25,759 nt of DNA, from contig JBKBHF010000050.1 in NCBI GenBank assembly GCA_046297695.1, positions 1 to 25,759 of the forward strand, written 5' to 3'. Under the pieces are notes generated by a model. That model made no database searches, was not told the DNA's origin, and saw only the letters and a list, made by a program, of their open reading frames with translations. How positions within the stretch are numbered: position 1 is the first letter of the stretch; each line of letters begins with the position of its first letter. The stretch comes from Permianibacter sp046297695. Its GTDB lineage: Bacteria > Pseudomonadota > Gammaproteobacteria > Enterobacterales > Permianibacteraceae. The translations under genes and the position numbers were made by a program. Below are positions 24,174 through 25,759 of this stretch, in pieces.

Positions 24174-25457
24174 ATGCTGTCCCGACTTCGCCCGTTTGCC
24201 CTGCTTGCCGCCACCATCGCCGTTTCGATCGGTGCCGCCCAAGCCGAAACCCTGTTGCTGCGCGCCGACCGCATGCTCGATGTCCGCACCGGCGCCATCG
24301 TCAAGGAGGCCGGCATACTGATTCGTGACGGGCGCATTGTCGCGGTCGGCGACAACAGCAGCACGCCGACCGGCGGCGAGGATGCCCGCGTGCTCGATCT
24401 CGGCGACATGACGCTGCTGCCCGGTCTCATCGACATGCATGTGCACCTCGACAGCGATCCGTCTTACGGCGGCTACACCGGACTGCAGTTTGGCGACCGG
24501 TTCTGGTCGGTGCTGACCGTGCCGCATGCCGAACGCACGCTCAAAGCCGGCTTCACCACCGTGCGCAATGTCGGCGCCGATGCCTGGAACGATGTCGGTC
24601 TGCGTCAGGCCATCGATGAAGGCAAAATCATCGGCCCGCGCGTCGTCACCGCCGCCTACAGTTTTGGCGCCACTGGCGGCCATTGTGATTCGACCTATTT
24701 TCCGCCGTCGATGAACCAGAAGAGCCCGTACAACGCCGACAACCCGGACGAGGCCCGTGCCCGCGTGCGCGAATTGCGCAAGTACGGCGCACAGGTCATC
24801 AAGATCTGCGCCACCGGCGGCGTGTTCTCGCGCAACACCGAACCGGGCCAGCAGCAGATGCGTTACGAAGAAATGAAAGCGGTGGTCGACGATGCCCACA
24901 TGTACGGCCTGAAAGTCGCCGCCCACGCACATGGCACCAGTGGCATCAAAGACGCAATCCGGGCAGGCGTCGACACCATCGAGCACGCCAGCCTGATCGA
25001 CGACGAAGGCATCAAGCTCGCCAAGAAAATGGGCGCATATCTGTCGATGGACATCTACAACACCGACTACACCCAGGCGGAAGGCAAAAAGAACGGCGTG
25101 CTCGAAGACAACCTGCGCAAGGACCGTGAAGTCGGTGATCTGCAGCGCGAGAATTTCCGCAAGGCCCACCAGGCCGGGGTCAAGATGATCTACGGCACCG
25201 ATGCCGGCATCTATCCACATGGCGACAACGGCAAACAGTTCGCGGTGATGGTGCGCTACGGCATGACGCCGGTACAGGCCATCCAGACGGCGACAATCCA
25301 TGCTGCCGACGCGCTCGGCAACAGGGATGTTGGCGTGATTGAAGCTGGCCGCTTTGCCGATGTGATCGCCGTCGCCGGCGATCCCAGCAACGACGTCCGT
25401 CTGTTGGAGCATGTGGCTTTTGTCATGAAGGGCGGTCAGATCATCAAACAGCAGTGA
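24174..25457 (+). CDS. Exported metal-dependent amidohydrolase
   Basis: A 427-residue protein with a clear signal peptide (LRPFALLAATIAVSIGAAQAE, cleavage after AQA near residue 24), so it acts in the periplasm or outside. The amidohydrolase barrel shows its metal ligands in order: His89 and His91 in LIDMHVHLD, the likely carboxylated lysine in VIKICATGG, HAHGTSG, IEHASLID and finally GTDAG. GGVFSRNTEPGQQQMRYEEM and the last domain (GRFADVIAVAGDPSNDVRLLEHV) match imidazolonepropionase-like amidohydrolases, which include prolidases and Xaa-Arg/Lys dipeptidases. The substrate cannot be read but may be a dipeptide or N-acyl amino acid. I chose ATG 24174; a TTG at 24153 would add MFARVFA but lies only ten bases from the predicted transcript start. 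It has its own promoter, so belongs only loosely to the starch region. Confidence 0.9.
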   Translation: MLSRLRPFALLAATIAVSIGAAQAETLLLRADRMLDVRTGAIVKEAGILIRDGRIVAVGDNSSTPTGGEDARVLDLGDMTLLPGLIDMHVHLDSDPSYGGYTGLQFGDRFWSVLTVPHAERTLKAGFTTVRNVGADAWNDVGLRQAIDEGKIIGPRVVTAAYSFGATGGHCDSTYFPPSMNQKSPYNADNPDEARARVRELRKYGAQVIKICATGGVFSRNTEPGQQQMRYEEMKAVVDDAHMYGLKVAAHAHGTSGIKDAIRAGVDTIEHASLIDDEGIKLAKKMGAYLSMDIYNTDYTQAEGKKNGVLEDNLRKDREVGDLQRENFRKAHQAGVKMIYGTDAGIYPHGDNGKQFAVMVRYGMTPVQAIQTATIHAADALGNRDVGVIEAGRFADVIAVAGDPSNDVRLLEHVAFVMKGGQIIKQQ

Positions 25458-25706
25458 GCCGGCTTTCAGTGCGCTGCTGACACAACGCTGGCAAGGGCCG
25501 CTGTTAGGCTGTCACCCGAAGGGTGTCGAAGTGACAACGGATCAACACAGTTTGAGCACAGGGAGAACGCAGATGACAGAGAGTTAGAGGGGTCACACTT
25601 TAACTCTAAATAGCCGTTCCGAAATCCCGATCACTTTAAATTGAACTCAGGCAAGGTCGCTTGATCAAACAGGCGCAAACCACATCCGCTCAAGGACCTG
25701 CCTGAT
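25458..25706. other. Non-coding, AT-richer right-end region with inverted repeats
   Basis: Past the amidohydrolase stop there is a hairpin CACCC-GAA-GGGTG nested inside TGTCAC/GTGACA (about 25513-25539). Next comes GGGAG with ATG 25573, opening a frame that stops after MTES at 25585. An inverted repeat AGAGTTA/TAACTCT (25580-25607) brackets GGGGTCACACTT, and the sequence then becomes clearly AT-richer. The picture suits a mobile-element end inserted into the first codons of a lost gene, but no transposase is seen. Confidence 0.4.
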
Positions 25707-25759
25707 ATGTTTGATGATATCCGCAAGTTGTCACGCCCGGTAGTGCGCCGGTTGAAACG
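25707..25759 (+). CDS. Possible gene start, truncated by window edge
   Basis: ATG 25707 is preceded by AAGGA eleven bases upstream and opens MFDDIRKLSRPVVRRLK, running off the right edge. Only 17 codons are visible, basic and with no recognisable domain. It could be the start of a gene carried by a mobile element, or a chance frame. Confidence 0.35.
   Translation, partial: MFDDIRKLSRPVVRRLK

Noticed and set aside
22725..25412. 895-codon open frame on the minus strand opposite the amylase and amidohydrolase
   Set aside because: It spans two well-supported genes and the gap between them. The translation is low in family-like motifs and is explained by codon bias.

Overview
The window reads as a chromosomal segment of a GC-rich gammaproteobacterium. 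Evidence is a YheS-type ABC-F gene overlapping a YheV-type zinc-ribbon gene, an oligopeptidase A (PrlC), a Can-type beta-carbonic anhydrase and a GTAG-type REP/inverted-REP element. I cannot name the genus. No tRNA, rRNA, CRISPR array or intact insertion sequence was seen. Genes are densely packed and most are housekeeping or metabolic.

Layout: (1) 1-1222, the 3' part of a membrane diguanylate cyclase (HAMP-PAS-GGDEF), open at the left edge. (2) 1254-5384, leftward genes: HutD-family protein, prlC, a small secreted lipoprotein-like protein and aroE. (3) 5587-6240, rightward carbonic anhydrase, ended by a strong bidirectional terminator. (4) 6311-9834, a leftward accessory block. It holds a membrane protein with a degenerate class III nucleotidyl-cyclase domain and a TPR C-terminus, then a small protein ending in a DPxIIxTKPA motif, then a low-GC, frame-broken paralogue with a possible signal peptide. 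This is the least conventional part of the window. (5) 10108-13690, leftward genes: SRPBCC protein, two small membrane proteins, a REPIN-like element, yheV and yheS. (6) 13882-16447, rightward genes: NhaC-type antiporter, small lipoprotein and outer-membrane beta-barrel, the last two each followed by a clear intrinsic terminator.

(7) 17027-24071 is an alpha-glucan degradation region. It has a surface-lipoprotein pullulanase (two CBM41 copies, CBM48, GH13), a class I glyceraldehyde-3-phosphate dehydrogenase, a stand-alone nucleotidyltransferase resembling aminoglycoside adenylyltransferases, and a secreted plant-type alpha-amylase. The two secreted GH13 enzymes would debranch and cut starch, glycogen or pullulan outside the cell, and GAPDH is a downstream glycolytic step. 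No transporter or regulator lies between them. (8) 24174-25457 encodes an exported metal-dependent amidohydrolase behind a recognisable sigma70-like promoter. (9) 25458-25759 is AT-richer, with a ribosome-binding site and a five-codon-long aborted reading frame, an inverted repeat, and the start of a possible gene running off the right edge.

Best candidates for something undescribed are the degenerate-cyclase/TPR protein with its paired DPxIIxTKPA proteins (6311-9834), and the nucleotidyltransferase placed directly behind gap inside the starch locus. All functional statements come from reading motifs by eye; no database search was run.
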